Assembly: GCA_965658025.1 (NCBI GenBank)
Contig: CBFHQL010000021.1
Location: 1-26,731, forward strand
Direction: 5' to 3'
Length of the DNA stretch: 26,731 bases
From: UBA3537 sp965658025
Lineage (GTDB): Bacteria > Bacteroidota > Bacteroidia > Flavobacteriales > Flavobacteriaceae
Each line of letters opens with the position of its first letter. Positions within the stretch are counted from its first letter, which is position 1. Made by a program: the position numbers and the translations under genes. This document shows, in pieces, positions 8,522 to 15,831 of this stretch. A model generated the notes under the pieces. The model was not told the DNA's origin. It was given only the letters and a program-made list of their open reading frames with translations, and ran no database searches.

Positions 8522-8529
8522 TAACTTTG
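8522..8529 (+). promoter_or_regulatory. Intergenic -7 element
   Basis: TAACTTTG matches TAnnTTTG exactly and is identical to the -7 element of the DUF4294 gene. No TTG stands at -33 spacing and no convincing coding sequence follows: the first ATG (8534) opens only six codons. A transcript from here would end at the terminator about 120 nt downstream. Confidence 0.35.
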
Positions 8530-8614
8530 ACTAATGAAAAGGAAAAGTTGTTGAACAAATTCAAAACTAAAGTAGAAAATCCCTTTTTTGCCCTTATTAT
8601 AACCTATAGAAATT

Positions 8615-8659
8615 CCGCGGTCAAAACCCCCATAACCCCAAATTGATCGCGGTTTTTTT
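8615..8659 (+). terminator. Rho-independent terminator
   Basis: CCGCGGTCAA (8615-8624) pairs with TTGATCGCGG (8643-8652) in a 10-bp stem containing one G-U pair, with an 18-nt C-rich loop, followed directly by seven T residues (8653-8659). The polarity is for plus-strand transcripts, either the DUF4294 mRNA or a short transcript from the -7 element at 8522. The minus strand lacks a T run after the stem. It ends 1 nt before the ZIP transporter stop codon. Confidence 0.7.
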
Positions 8660-8660
8660 A

Positions 8661-9338
8661 TCAAATAAAATAGGCAATAACAACCGCAGTAACGATGGCT
8701 GCAATTTTATTCAGATTGAATTTATGTCCCTGATCCGCTTCAAATAAAATAATTGTAGCAATGTGGAAAAACATTCCTGCTACAAGGGCATTTATACTGT
8801 ATATCAAATCATCTGAAAATACGACCGCTTGTGCAGCTAATGTGCCCAAAGGCGTCAAAAATGCAAATGCAATAAGAAATAAAACTACTTGAGTTTTTGG
8901 TAATTTAGAAATCAATAAATAGGAAACAATAAGAATTGCTACAGGAATTTTGTGTACAAAAACGCCATAGACTATTGTGTGATGTGCAGAAATTGGAAAG
9001 CCCTCTAAAAACGCATGAACGCCCAAGCTTAAGAATAAAAACCATGGAAAAATCTTTCTTTTATCATCATGATGATGCAAATGTCCATGTTCTGCACCTT
9101 TAGAAAACAACTCTAAAATATTCTGGAGAATGATACCTGTCAGTATATAGACTCCTGTGAGTTTTGCATTTAAATTTGAATAAACACCTGGCAAAAGCTC
9201 AAAAACTGTTGTTGAAAGTAAAAATGCACCACTAAATGTGAGTAGCAATTTTAAGTTCATATGTTTTGATTCGGAAAACCATAAGGTAAACAGCAAGCCA
9301 ATAACAACAGCCAAAATGGGAAGAATAAAATCAAGCAT
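8661..9338 (-). CDS. ZIP family divalent metal transporter
   Basis: The 225-residue inner-membrane protein has about eight hydrophobic helices. It carries the ZIP metal-site motifs HAFLEG in helix IV (H108, E112) and HKIP in helix V (H129). A His-rich cytosolic loop, HGHLHHHDD (84-92), lies between helices III and IV, as is usual for zinc/iron permeases. It is shorter than many ZIP proteins (250-300) but complete. Zinc import is the likely role; iron or manganese cannot be excluded. Its start overlaps the end of the SAM methyltransferase gene by 8 nt, so translation is probably coupled and the gene probably depends on the promoter at 10089-10120. Confidence 0.9.
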   Translation of the reverse strand: MLDFILPILAVVIGLLFTLWFSESKHMNLKLLLTFSGAFLLSTTVFELLPGVYSNLNAKLTGVYILTGIILQNILELFSKGAEHGHLHHHDDKRKIFPWFLFLSLGVHAFLEGFPISAHHTIVYGVFVHKIPVAILIVSYLLISKLPKTQVVLFLIAFAFLTPLGTLAAQAVVFSDDLIYSINALVAGMFFHIATIILFEADQGHKFNLNKIAAIVTAVVIAYFI

Positions 9339-10068
9339 TGTTTTTAAAAATTAAAATTAAGCGTTTAGAGGTTTTAGCATTGTAGGGTTCCAAGTTGTAG
9401 CTCCCAAAACATTCCACAAAATTAAGATTTACAGCGGAAAGCATATCCAAAAAATCGTTAAGATTAAACGCACGTACTCGTTCATTATAATGTTCTACTG
9501 AATCGCCATCGGTTACGGTAATTGATTTTGTGATCACTCCATCGGAAAAGTTGCGTTCGATGTCAAAATGAATCCCATCAATTTCAGTTGAATTGCTAGG
9601 AACCAAATGCTGAGTGACAAAGGGGCTATTCATAAAGTCAATAACACCAACTCCATCTTTAGAAAGAGCGCTTTTTATGGTTTCTAAAACTTTATAGTTA
9701 TCTTCTGGGTTATCGAAATAACCAAAACTTGTAAATAAATTTAAAACGACATCAAATTTACTTTCTAAAGGAATACGCATATCATGAACAGCAAATTGCA
9801 AACGCTTATTTGCGCTTTTTGAGGCCTCTGCAATACTTTTTTTGGACAGATCAACGCCTTGGACCTGAAACCCCAAAGTATTAAGAAAGATTGAATGTCG
9901 CCCTTTCCCACAAGCCAAATCTAAAATAGATTGAGTTTGGTTGATGCCCAAGTGAGCGACGAGATTTTTTATAAAATCTTGTGCTTCGGCTTGGTCGCGT
10001 TGTTTGTAAAGAATATGATAATATGGTGTATCAAACCACGATTGAAACCATTTTTGATGTTTTGTCAT
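9331..10068 (-). CDS. Class I SAM-dependent methyltransferase
   Basis: The 245-residue protein has the SAM-binding motif I ILDLACGKGRHSIFL (48-62), an acidic motif II in VQGVDLSKKSI, and the post-I segment LQFAVHDMRIPLESKFDVVLNLFTSFGYF. It belongs to the methyltransferase type 11/25 group. The N-terminus WFQSWFDTPYYHILYKQRD is typical of a Bacteroidota subgroup of unknown substrate, perhaps a small molecule. It is the first gene of a pair with the ZIP transporter (8-nt overlap) and is divergent from the THUMP RNA methyltransferase. I cannot name its substrate. Confidence 0.85.
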   Translation of the reverse strand: MTKHQKWFQSWFDTPYYHILYKQRDQAEAQDFIKNLVAHLGINQTQSILDLACGKGRHSIFLNTLGFQVQGVDLSKKSIAEASKSANKRLQFAVHDMRIPLESKFDVVLNLFTSFGYFDNPEDNYKVLETIKSALSKDGVGVIDFMNSPFVTQHLVPSNSTEIDGIHFDIERNFSDGVITKSITVTDGDSVEHYNERVRAFNLNDFLDMLSAVNLNFVECFGSYNLEPYNAKTSKRLILIFKNNA

Positions 10069-10088
10069 TTATTTCATGCTAACCACGA

Positions 10089-10120
10089 CAAAAATACTGT
10101 ATTTTTGACACCTATTGCAA
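10089..10120 (-). promoter_or_regulatory. Promoter of the methyltransferase-ZIP operon
   Basis: On the minus strand, TTG (complement of 10118-10120) is followed after 21 nt by TATTTTTG (complement of 10089-10096), a full -33/-7 match to the Bacteroidota consensus. The start codon at 10068 lies 20 nt further on. The -7 element is one half of a perfect palindrome shared with the plus-strand promoter. Confidence 0.6.
10100..10107 (+). promoter_or_regulatory. -7 element for the THUMP RNA methyltransferase gene
   Basis: TATTTTTG is an exact TAnnTTTG match, 21 nt before the ATG at 10129. It forms the right arm of the 19-bp palindrome CAAAAATACTGTATTTTTG (10089-10107), whose left arm is the -7 element of the divergent operon. 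No -33 TTG is seen for this direction. Confidence 0.5.
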
Positions 10121-10128
10121 AAAACCTT

Positions 10129-11295
10129 ATGAATACTAATTTTGAAATGGTTGCCAAGACTCTTTATGGTTTTGAGGAACTTTTAGAAAAGGAATTGAGA
10201 CAACTAGGGGCTCAAAACATAAAAAAAGGGGTACGGCATGTACGTTTTGTGGGTGATAAAGGATTCATGTACAAATGTAATTTGGGGCTTCGTACGGCCA
10301 TTAAAATTCTGAAACCTATTGCTAAATTTAGCGTAAAGAATGAGTCTGAGCTTTACCAGAAAATCAAAAACATCAGTTGGGAAAACTACCTCAAAAACGA
10401 TGGAAGTCTTGCAGTAGGAGCAACCTTAAGTGGAGATCGCTTTACACATTCTCAATTTATTGCCCTAAAAACTAAGGATGCCATTGTAGATCGATTTCGA
10501 GAACAAACTGGTCAAAGACCAGATGTAGATTTGCGCTTTCCAGACTTAAAAATCAATATCCATATTGATGGTGATTTTTGCAATGTTTCATTGGATAGTT
10601 CGGGTGAATCCTTGCATAAGCGAGGTTATAAAATTGCCACAAACATAGCACCCATCAACGAAGTTTTGGCCGCTGGGCTCATTATGCTGTCCGGTTGGGA
10701 TGGTCAATCCGATTTTATGGATCCCATGTGTGGTTCAGGGACATTACTTGTTGAAGCGGCCATGATCGCATGTAATATTCCTCCAAATTTGATGCGGAAT
10801 GAATTTGCTTTTGAGCGTTGGCAAGATTGGGATGTTGATCTTTTTGAAAAAATTGAAGCATCTCTATTGTCAAAAACACGTGATTTTCATCACAAAATTT
10901 TAGGGTTTGATAAATCTCCGAGCGCCGTGCGCAAAGCGCTAGAAAATGTAAAAAATGCACACCTTGATGAGTTTGTTACCATAAAACATGAAGATTTTTT
11001 CAAAACTCAAAAAGGGGGCGATGCACCTTTGCATATGGTCTTCAACCCGCCCTACGGCGAACGTCTTGATCTTGAAATGGAGACATTCTATGCAGCTATC
11101 GGGAGTACACTAAAACACAATTATTCTGGAACTAATGCTTGGTTGATTACTTCAAACTTAGAGGCGTTAAAACATGTTGGCCTTAGACCATCAAGAAAAA
11201 TAAAAGTATTCAACGCAAAACTTGAATCTCGATTGGTATTGTATAAAATGTATAGCGGCACAAAAAAAGTGCACAAACTAAAACAAACAGATTGA
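10129..11295 (+). CDS. THUMP-domain class I RNA methyltransferase (RlmL N-terminal-half type)
   Basis: The ATG at 10129 gives 388 residues; the open frame runs further upstream, but only through the divergent gene and promoter. Residues 1-50 are the ferredoxin-like N-domain, about 50-155 the THUMP RNA-binding domain, and about 165-375 the Rossmann methyltransferase. Motif I is DPMCGSGT (198-205) and motif IV is NPPYG (307-311), the latter typical of N2-guanine methylation. It matches the RlmL half of the fused E. coli RlmKL (m2G2445 of 23S rRNA), without the RlmK half, as is usual in Bacteroidota. The RNA substrate is inferred by homology only. Confidence 0.9.
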   Translation: MNTNFEMVAKTLYGFEELLEKELRQLGAQNIKKGVRHVRFVGDKGFMYKCNLGLRTAIKILKPIAKFSVKNESELYQKIKNISWENYLKNDGSLAVGATLSGDRFTHSQFIALKTKDAIVDRFREQTGQRPDVDLRFPDLKINIHIDGDFCNVSLDSSGESLHKRGYKIATNIAPINEVLAAGLIMLSGWDGQSDFMDPMCGSGTLLVEAAMIACNIPPNLMRNEFAFERWQDWDVDLFEKIEASLLSKTRDFHHKILGFDKSPSAVRKALENVKNAHLDEFVTIKHEDFFKTQKGGDAPLHMVFNPPYGERLDLEMETFYAAIGSTLKHNYSGTNAWLITSNLEALKHVGLRPSRKIKVFNAKLESRLVLYKMYSGTKKVHKLKQTD

Positions 11296-11310
11296 AACTA
11301 TTAGTTCAAT
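11291..11310. terminator. Small hairpin between convergent stop codons
   Basis: ATTGAA (11291-11296) and TTCAAT (11305-11310) form a 6-bp stem around an 8-nt loop. The arms contain the stop codons of the two convergent genes. There is no adjacent T run on either strand, so this is a weak terminator candidate at best. Confidence 0.25.
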
Positions 11311-11730
11311 GCGTTGTTCCTGTATTTTTTTTAGAAAAATAGACTAAATATACAGCAATGGCCAATGTCAACGCAGGAAGAACAACTTGAGCACCAGTAA
11401 TTTCAATGTATTCTTGAATAAAAAAGCTGTGTATTTGTTGTATAATAATGGCAACTAAAGACGCTACAAAAAGGAAATAAGCCCATTTTTTTCGCCTCAA
11501 CAGGCCAATAGCACCCAAAAAACCACCGAAAACAGCGATGGCAAAGCAGCTGTAACCCAAGCGGGGAGATTAGAATAATAAAGTTGATTTGACTCTGGCA
11601 AAGCTGCCAAAGCATCGTCGGTCATGTATGCTTGTCCAAGATAAGCCACAACGCCAAGAGTGTTCCACAAAAGTGCAAAAACCGCTATAATCCAGTAGCG
11701 GGTTGTAGGTTTTTTTGAAGTAGTATTCAT
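11306..11730 (-). pseudogene. Small four-helix membrane protein gene, broken by a one-base frameshift
   Basis: Two overlapping frames together read as one protein of about 141 residues. The N-terminal part, from the ATG at 11730 (MNTTSKKPTTRYWIIAVFAL...), runs to NLPAWVTAA. The sequence then continues in the other frame as FAIAVFGGFLGAIGLLRRKKWAY and ends at 11306. Adding one base to the AAA at 11543-11545 restores GCT GCT TTT GCC ATC and a continuous product with about four transmembrane helices. This fits a small membrane protein family I recall from Flavobacteriia, function unknown. Without the repair the product stops after 77 residues. The cause may be a real mutation or a sequencing error in a short homopolymer. 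The promoter looks intact. Confidence 0.75.
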
Positions 11731-11755
11731 AAGATTTGAATTTAATATTATACAC

Positions 11756-11783
11756 TAAAAGTAATGAATTAAAAATAAATCAA
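11756..11783 (-). promoter_or_regulatory. Promoter candidate of the frameshifted membrane-protein gene
   Basis: On the minus strand, TTG (complement of 11781-11783) is followed after 17 nt by TACTTTTA (complement of 11756-11763), one mismatch from TAnnTTTG. It lies 25 nt upstream of the ATG at 11730. Confidence 0.4.
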
Positions 11784-11847
11784 TAAAACATTCATTCTTT
11801 TCAGATAAAATCATTTACATTTTTAAGAAAATTCGCGTTTAAATTAT

Positions 11848-11876
11848 TTGAAAACTCAAAAAAGGCGTTATTTTTG
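11848..11876 (+). promoter_or_regulatory. Promoter of the helicase-CIA30 operon
   Basis: TTG (11848-11850), an 18-nt spacer, and TATTTTTG (11869-11876) form a complete -33/-7 promoter of Bacteroidota type. The predicted start point near 11883 would leave the in-frame TTG at 11882 without a leader, so the ATG at 11900 is preferred as the start codon. Confidence 0.65.
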
Positions 11877-11899
11877 CAAAGTTGAACACAAACCAAATT

Positions 11900-13441
11900 A
11901 TGCTAACCACAGTCGAAAGAGAAGAACGCAAAGAAGGCAAAGAGCTGTACCACTATCAAAAAGGAGCCATTCAGAAAATATTTGAATGCTTTGAATCAGC
12001 TGCCGAGGATTACCATTTATTATATCAATTACCTACAGGCGGTGGAAAAACCGTCATATTTTCTGAAATTGTCAGTCAGTACTTAAAGACACGAAACAAA
12101 AAAGTACTGGTAATGACCCATAGAATAGAACTTTGTAAGCAAACTTCTAGTGTTCTGACAGAGTTTGGTGTAGCAAATAAGGTAGTCGATAGTAAAGCAA
12201 AGCTTGATGATCAAAAGGACTATGATTGTTTTGTGGCCATGGTAGAGACGCTTAATAACAGATTAAAAGATGATAAATTAGACATTTCAGACATTGGTTT
12301 GGTTATTATTGATGAAGCGCATTATAACTCTTTCACTAAGTTGTTCAAATTCTTTGATAAAGCGTTCATTTTAGGGGTTACTGCTACGCCTCTGAGTTCA
12401 AATATTGAATTGCCAATGACGGACAATTACAACGAACTTATTGTTGGTGAAAGCATAGAATCGCTTATTGAAAATCGATTTTTAGCCAAAGCCAATATGT
12501 ATTCATACAATGTTGGTTTGACTTCGCTAGTCGTTGGTGCCAATGGTGATTATACTGTTAAATCTTCAGAAGATTTGTATACCAACAACGAGATGTTGTC
12601 TAAGCTTATGGAATCCTACAACGAGCGTTGTGCTGGTCAAAAAACATTAATCTTTAACAATGGGATAAATACTTCCTTGTTTGTTTATGATTTATTCCGT
12701 AGAGCAGGGCTTCCTATCGCACATTTGGACAACACCACCTCCAAAAAAGAACGTGCAAATATTCTAAAATGGTTCAAAAACACCCCAGGGGCAATTCTTA
12801 CTTCGGTAAGTATCCTTACCACAGGTTTTGACGAACCAAGTGTAGAGGCCATTATTTTAAACCGTGCTACAAAATCCCTTACCCTTTACTATCAAATGAT
12901 AGGTCGTGGATCTCGAATGTTTAAGGATAAAGATAGCTTTAATGTAATTGATCTTGGCAATAATTTTCATCGTTTTGGTCCATGGGGAAGTACCAATTTA
13001 GATTGGCAACGAATTTTCAAATATCCAAGTCATTATTTAGATGGTATCCTAAGCGACGAGGATTTAGAAAACAATTTCAAGTATGAAATGCCTGAATCTG
13101 TAAGAGCTTCATTTTCTAAGTCTGAAGACGTTTATTTTGACATCAACAAAACCTATATAGAATCGGTCAGAAGAGGGGAGTCTTCAAAAGTTGTTCTGAA
13201 AAGATCTATCGAACAACACGCCAAAATTTGTGTGGAAAATAGTGAGGATATTTTTGATGCTTTGACGTTGATGAAATTACTAAATGATGATATTGAGTTT
13301 AGAATCAACCGCTATTCGAAATGTATAAGCAAAAGCACGCACAACTTTTTGGCATGGCTTAAAGAAGATTATAAAAAGAAATTACGCTCGTTTTTAAGAC
13401 AAAATTTTGACGACATAAAATCTGAGTTAAATTCAAAATGA
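11900..13441 (+). CDS. DEAD/DEAH box (SF2) helicase
   Basis: From the ATG at 11900 the product has 513 residues. SF2 motifs appear in order: a Q-like region YHYQKGAI (17-24), motif I LPTGGGKT (44-51), motif Ia VMTHRIEL (71-78), motif II DEAH (138-141), motif III GVTATP (159-164), motif V TTGFDEPSVEAIILNRAT, and motif VI YQMIGRGSR. This resembles the UvrB/RecG/type III restriction-like branch (helicase C-terminal plus ResIII domains). The C-terminal 120 residues are charged and helical, without a known domain. It is a common chromosomal flavobacterial protein with unknown nucleic-acid target. An in-frame TTG at 11882 would add six residues. Its stop overlaps the next start as ATGA. Confidence 0.9.
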   Translation: MLTTVEREERKEGKELYHYQKGAIQKIFECFESAAEDYHLLYQLPTGGGKTVIFSEIVSQYLKTRNKKVLVMTHRIELCKQTSSVLTEFGVANKVVDSKAKLDDQKDYDCFVAMVETLNNRLKDDKLDISDIGLVIIDEAHYNSFTKLFKFFDKAFILGVTATPLSSNIELPMTDNYNELIVGESIESLIENRFLAKANMYSYNVGLTSLVVGANGDYTVKSSEDLYTNNEMLSKLMESYNERCAGQKTLIFNNGINTSLFVYDLFRRAGLPIAHLDNTTSKKERANILKWFKNTPGAILTSVSILTTGFDEPSVEAIILNRATKSLTLYYQMIGRGSRMFKDKDSFNVIDLGNNFHRFGPWGSTNLDWQRIFKYPSHYLDGILSDEDLENNFKYEMPESVRASFSKSEDVYFDINKTYIESVRRGESSKVVLKRSIEQHAKICVENSEDIFDALTLMKLLNDDIEFRINRYSKCISKSTHNFLAWLKEDYKKKLRSFLRQNFDDIKSELNSK

Positions 13442-13977
13442 TAGTACACTTACTTTTAATGTTTATGACCCTGATTAATTCAAAACAAAATGCGAACATC
13501 ATATTTGAGTTTAATGCAGATTGTGCCATCGAATCATGGCAAGTTGTGGATGATGTAGTGATGGGCGGAAAGTCTTTAGGGCAATGCACATTAAATAACG
13601 AAGGTAACGGTCTTTTTAAAGGCGATGTTTCTATTGAAAATAACGGAGGTTTTTCGTCAATGCGTTTAAATACTAAGCCCATTCAAACCGCTTCGTACGA
13701 AGCCATTTTATTGCATGTAAAAGGCGATGGAACTACGTTTCAATTCCGCGTAAAAAGATCAACATACGATCGCCATTCTTATGTTTTCAATTTTGAAACT
13801 TCTGGTCAATGGGAAACCATCACCATTCCATTAAATCAAATGATGCCTCGCTTTAGAGGATACAGTCTTGATCTTCCAAATTTTGGCCAAGAACCAATAG
13901 AGCAGTTAGGGTTTTTAAAAGCATCCAAGAAAAACACTGCATTCCAACTTGAAATTAAACGCATTAGTTTAAAATAA
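13438..13977 (+). CDS. CIA30 family protein
   Basis: The 179-residue protein matches the CIA30 domain (NADH:ubiquinone oxidoreductase intermediate-associated protein 30), a beta-sandwich with a galactose-binding-like fold. Characteristic stretches are WQVVDDVVMGGKSLG (about 34-48), GGFSSMRL (about 69-76), LHVKGDGTTFQFRVK and YVFNFETSGQWETITIPLNQMMPRFRG in two strands. The first 14 residues are hydrophobic and could be a short signal or anchor, but no clear cleavage site is visible. The start ATG overlaps the helicase stop as ATGA, so translation is coupled. In mitochondria the family helps complex I assembly; bacterial functions are not established, and the helicase partnership does not suggest one. 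Confidence 0.87.
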   Translation: MIVHLLLMFMTLINSKQNANIIFEFNADCAIESWQVVDDVVMGGKSLGQCTLNNEGNGLFKGDVSIENNGGFSSMRLNTKPIQTASYEAILLHVKGDGTTFQFRVKRSTYDRHSYVFNFETSGQWETITIPLNQMMPRFRGYSLDLPNFGQEPIEQLGFLKASKKNTAFQLEIKRISLK

Positions 13978-14033
13978 TTTGGGGTATTGGACATCATAAA
14001 TTTTTTTATTTAATAATTTGATTATCAATTAGT

Positions 14034-14041
14034 TAAGTTTG
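14034..14041 (+). promoter_or_regulatory. Distal -7 candidate upstream of the ilv operon
   Basis: TAAGTTTG is an exact TAnnTTTG match, followed by a T8 tract. The nearest TTG (14018-14020) is only 13 nt upstream, shorter than usual. A transcript from here would have a leader of about 100 nt containing a 13-codon open frame (ATG at 14063, product MHFGFFYKRNNHI). Confidence 0.4.
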
Positions 14042-14105
14042 TTTTTTTTGAACTGAATTTAGATGCATTTTGGATTTTTTTACAAGAGAAATAATCACAT
14101 TTAAT

Positions 14106-14113
14106 TATTTTTG
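14106..14113 (+). promoter_or_regulatory. Proximal -7 candidate upstream of ilvD
   Basis: TATTTTTG is an exact TAnnTTTG match, 38 nt upstream of the ilvD ATG, giving a leader of about 30 nt. There is no TTG at -33 spacing. Confidence 0.4.
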
Positions 14114-14151
14114 GTTTATAAGATTTTTTAAACGTTTTTTTTCTAAAAAAT

Positions 14152-15831
14152 ATGCAGTCATTAAACAAATTTAGTAAAGCTATTACACAAGATCCCACAC
14201 AACCAGCAGCACAGGCCATGTTGCATGCTATTGGTCTTACTCGTGAAGATTTTGAAAAGCCATTTGTCGGCATTGCGAGTACTGGATACGAAGGTAATCC
14301 TTGTAATATGCACTTGAATGATTTGGCCAAATTGGTAAAATCTGGGACACTAAAAAAAGACGTTGTTGGGTTGATTTTCAACACCATAGGTGTGAGTGAC
14401 GGTATTTCTATGGGAACACCTGGAATGCGTTTTTCATTACCATCAAGAGATGTGATTGCAGATTCTATGGAAACTGTTGTACAAGCCATGAGTTACGACG
14501 GTATGATCACTGTTGTGGGTTGTGATAAAAATATGCCTGGGGCGCTTATGGCCATGATTCGTGTCAATAAACCCTCAATATTGGTTTATGGTGGTACTAT
14601 TGATTCTGGTTGTCACAATGGAAAAAAATTAGATATAGTTTCTGCATTTGAAGCTTGGGGCAGTAAAGTTGCAGGTACCATGGAAGAAAATGAATTTCAA
14701 AGCATTGTCCAAAAGGCATGTCCAGGCGCAGGTGCTTGCGGCGGTATGTATACCGCAAATACAATGGCCTCGGCTATTGAAGCTTTAGGAATGGCGCTCC
14801 CATACAATTCTTCTAATCCAGCTACAGGCAAAGAGAAAAAAGAAGAAGCAATAAAAGCTGGAGAAGCCATTCGTTTACTTCTTGAAAAAGACATTAAGCC
14901 CTCAGACATTATTACTAAAAAATCATTAGAAAACGCCATTCGACTGATTACCGTATTGGGAGGGTCTACAAATGCAGTATTGCACTTTTTGGCCATTGCT
15001 AGGGCAGCAAATATTAAATTTACATTGCAAGATTTCCAACGCATAAGTGACGAAACACCATTTTTGGCAGATTTGAAACCAAGCGGAAAATTTCTCATGG
15101 AAGATGTACACCGAGTAGGGGGTATTCCTGCAGTGCTCAAATATCTTTTGGATCACAATTTATTGCACGGTGATTGTTTGACGGTGACGGGCAAAACCCT
15201 CGCAGAAAACCTTTCGGATATTGAAGGACTTTCAGAGGGTCAGCAAGTGATTAAACCTTTAGAAAACCCTATCAAAGCATCTGGGCATCTGCGCATGTTG
15301 TACGGAAATCTCGCCACAGAAGGGAGTGTAGCTAAAATTACAGGTAAAGAAGGGCTTAAATTTTCTGGTAAAGCCAAAGTTTTTAATGGCGAATATGCTG
15401 CAAATGACGGCATCAGAAATGGTCTTGTTCAAAAAGGAGATGTGGTTGTTATTCGTTATGAAGGACCAAAAGGAGGGCCAGGTATGCCAGAAATGCTCAA
15501 ACCAACTGCTGCGATTATGGGCGCAGGACTTGGAAAGGATGTTGCCCTTATTACAGATGGTCGTTTCTCAGGTGGAACACATGGATTTGTTGTAGGACAC
15601 ATTACTCCAGAAGCTCAAGAGGGTGGTACGATTGCATTGGTAAAAGATGGTGATATCATCACAATTGATGCTGAATCCAACACTATCAATCTTGAGATTT
15701 CTGATGAAGAATTAACCCTTAGAAAAAAACAATGGTCAGCACCCGAATTAAAAGTTTCAAGAGGTGTATTGTTTAAATATGCAAAAACAGTTTCTTCTGC
15801 ATCACAGGGATGTGTAACAGATGAATTTTAA
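14152..15831 (+). CDS. ilvD: Dihydroxy-acid dehydratase
   Basis: IlvD dehydrates 2,3-dihydroxy-isovalerate and 2,3-dihydroxy-3-methylvalerate to the keto acids that precede valine and isoleucine. The 559-residue protein has the three cysteines expected to ligate its iron-sulfur cluster: C51 in GNPCNMHL, C124 in GCDKNMPG and C196 in PGAGACGGMYTANTM. The C-terminal signature TDGRFSGGTHGFVVGHITPEA is also present. Length fits the shorter, [2Fe-2S]-like IlvD group (about 560) rather than the E. coli form of 616. It is the first gene of the operon; the ilvB frame begins 11 nt before its stop. Transcription probably starts from one or both -7 elements upstream. Confidence 0.97.
   Translation: MQSLNKFSKAITQDPTQPAAQAMLHAIGLTREDFEKPFVGIASTGYEGNPCNMHLNDLAKLVKSGTLKKDVVGLIFNTIGVSDGISMGTPGMRFSLPSRDVIADSMETVVQAMSYDGMITVVGCDKNMPGALMAMIRVNKPSILVYGGTIDSGCHNGKKLDIVSAFEAWGSKVAGTMEENEFQSIVQKACPGAGACGGMYTANTMASAIEALGMALPYNSSNPATGKEKKEEAIKAGEAIRLLLEKDIKPSDIITKKSLENAIRLITVLGGSTNAVLHFLAIARAANIKFTLQDFQRISDETPFLADLKPSGKFLMEDVHRVGGIPAVLKYLLDHNLLHGDCLTVTGKTLAENLSDIEGLSEGQQVIKPLENPIKASGHLRMLYGNLATEGSVAKITGKEGLKFSGKAKVFNGEYAANDGIRNGLVQKGDVVVIRYEGPKGGPGMPEMLKPTAAIMGAGLGKDVALITDGRFSGGTHGFVVGHITPEAQEGGTIALVKDGDIITIDAESNTINLEISDEELTLRKKQWSAPELKVSRGVLFKYAKTVSSASQGCVTDEF

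Noticed and set aside
8467..8664. 65-residue open frame on the minus strand after the ZIP gene
   Set aside because: It would start at TTG, overlaps the ZIP stop, runs through the plus-strand terminator stem and the repeat element, and has no recognisable domain or promoter.
9931..10128. 66-residue N-terminal extension of the THUMP RNA methyltransferase
   Set aside because: The extension lies over the divergent methyltransferase gene and both promoters, has no homology to the family, and a family-like N-terminus begins at the ATG at 10129.
11538..11550. Programmed -1 ribosomal frameshift in the small membrane-protein gene
   Set aside because: The shift site does not fit a canonical slippery heptamer and no downstream stem is evident, so mutation or sequencing error is the simpler explanation.
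14063..14104. Attenuator leader peptide for the ilv operon
   Set aside because: The 13-codon frame has only one branched-chain residue (the final Ile), and no terminator/antiterminator pair can be drawn after it.
14025..14489. 154-residue minus-strand open frame over the ilvD 5' end
   Set aside because: Most of it is antisense to clear IlvD sequence including a cluster cysteine motif; the rest is low-complexity A/T sequence.
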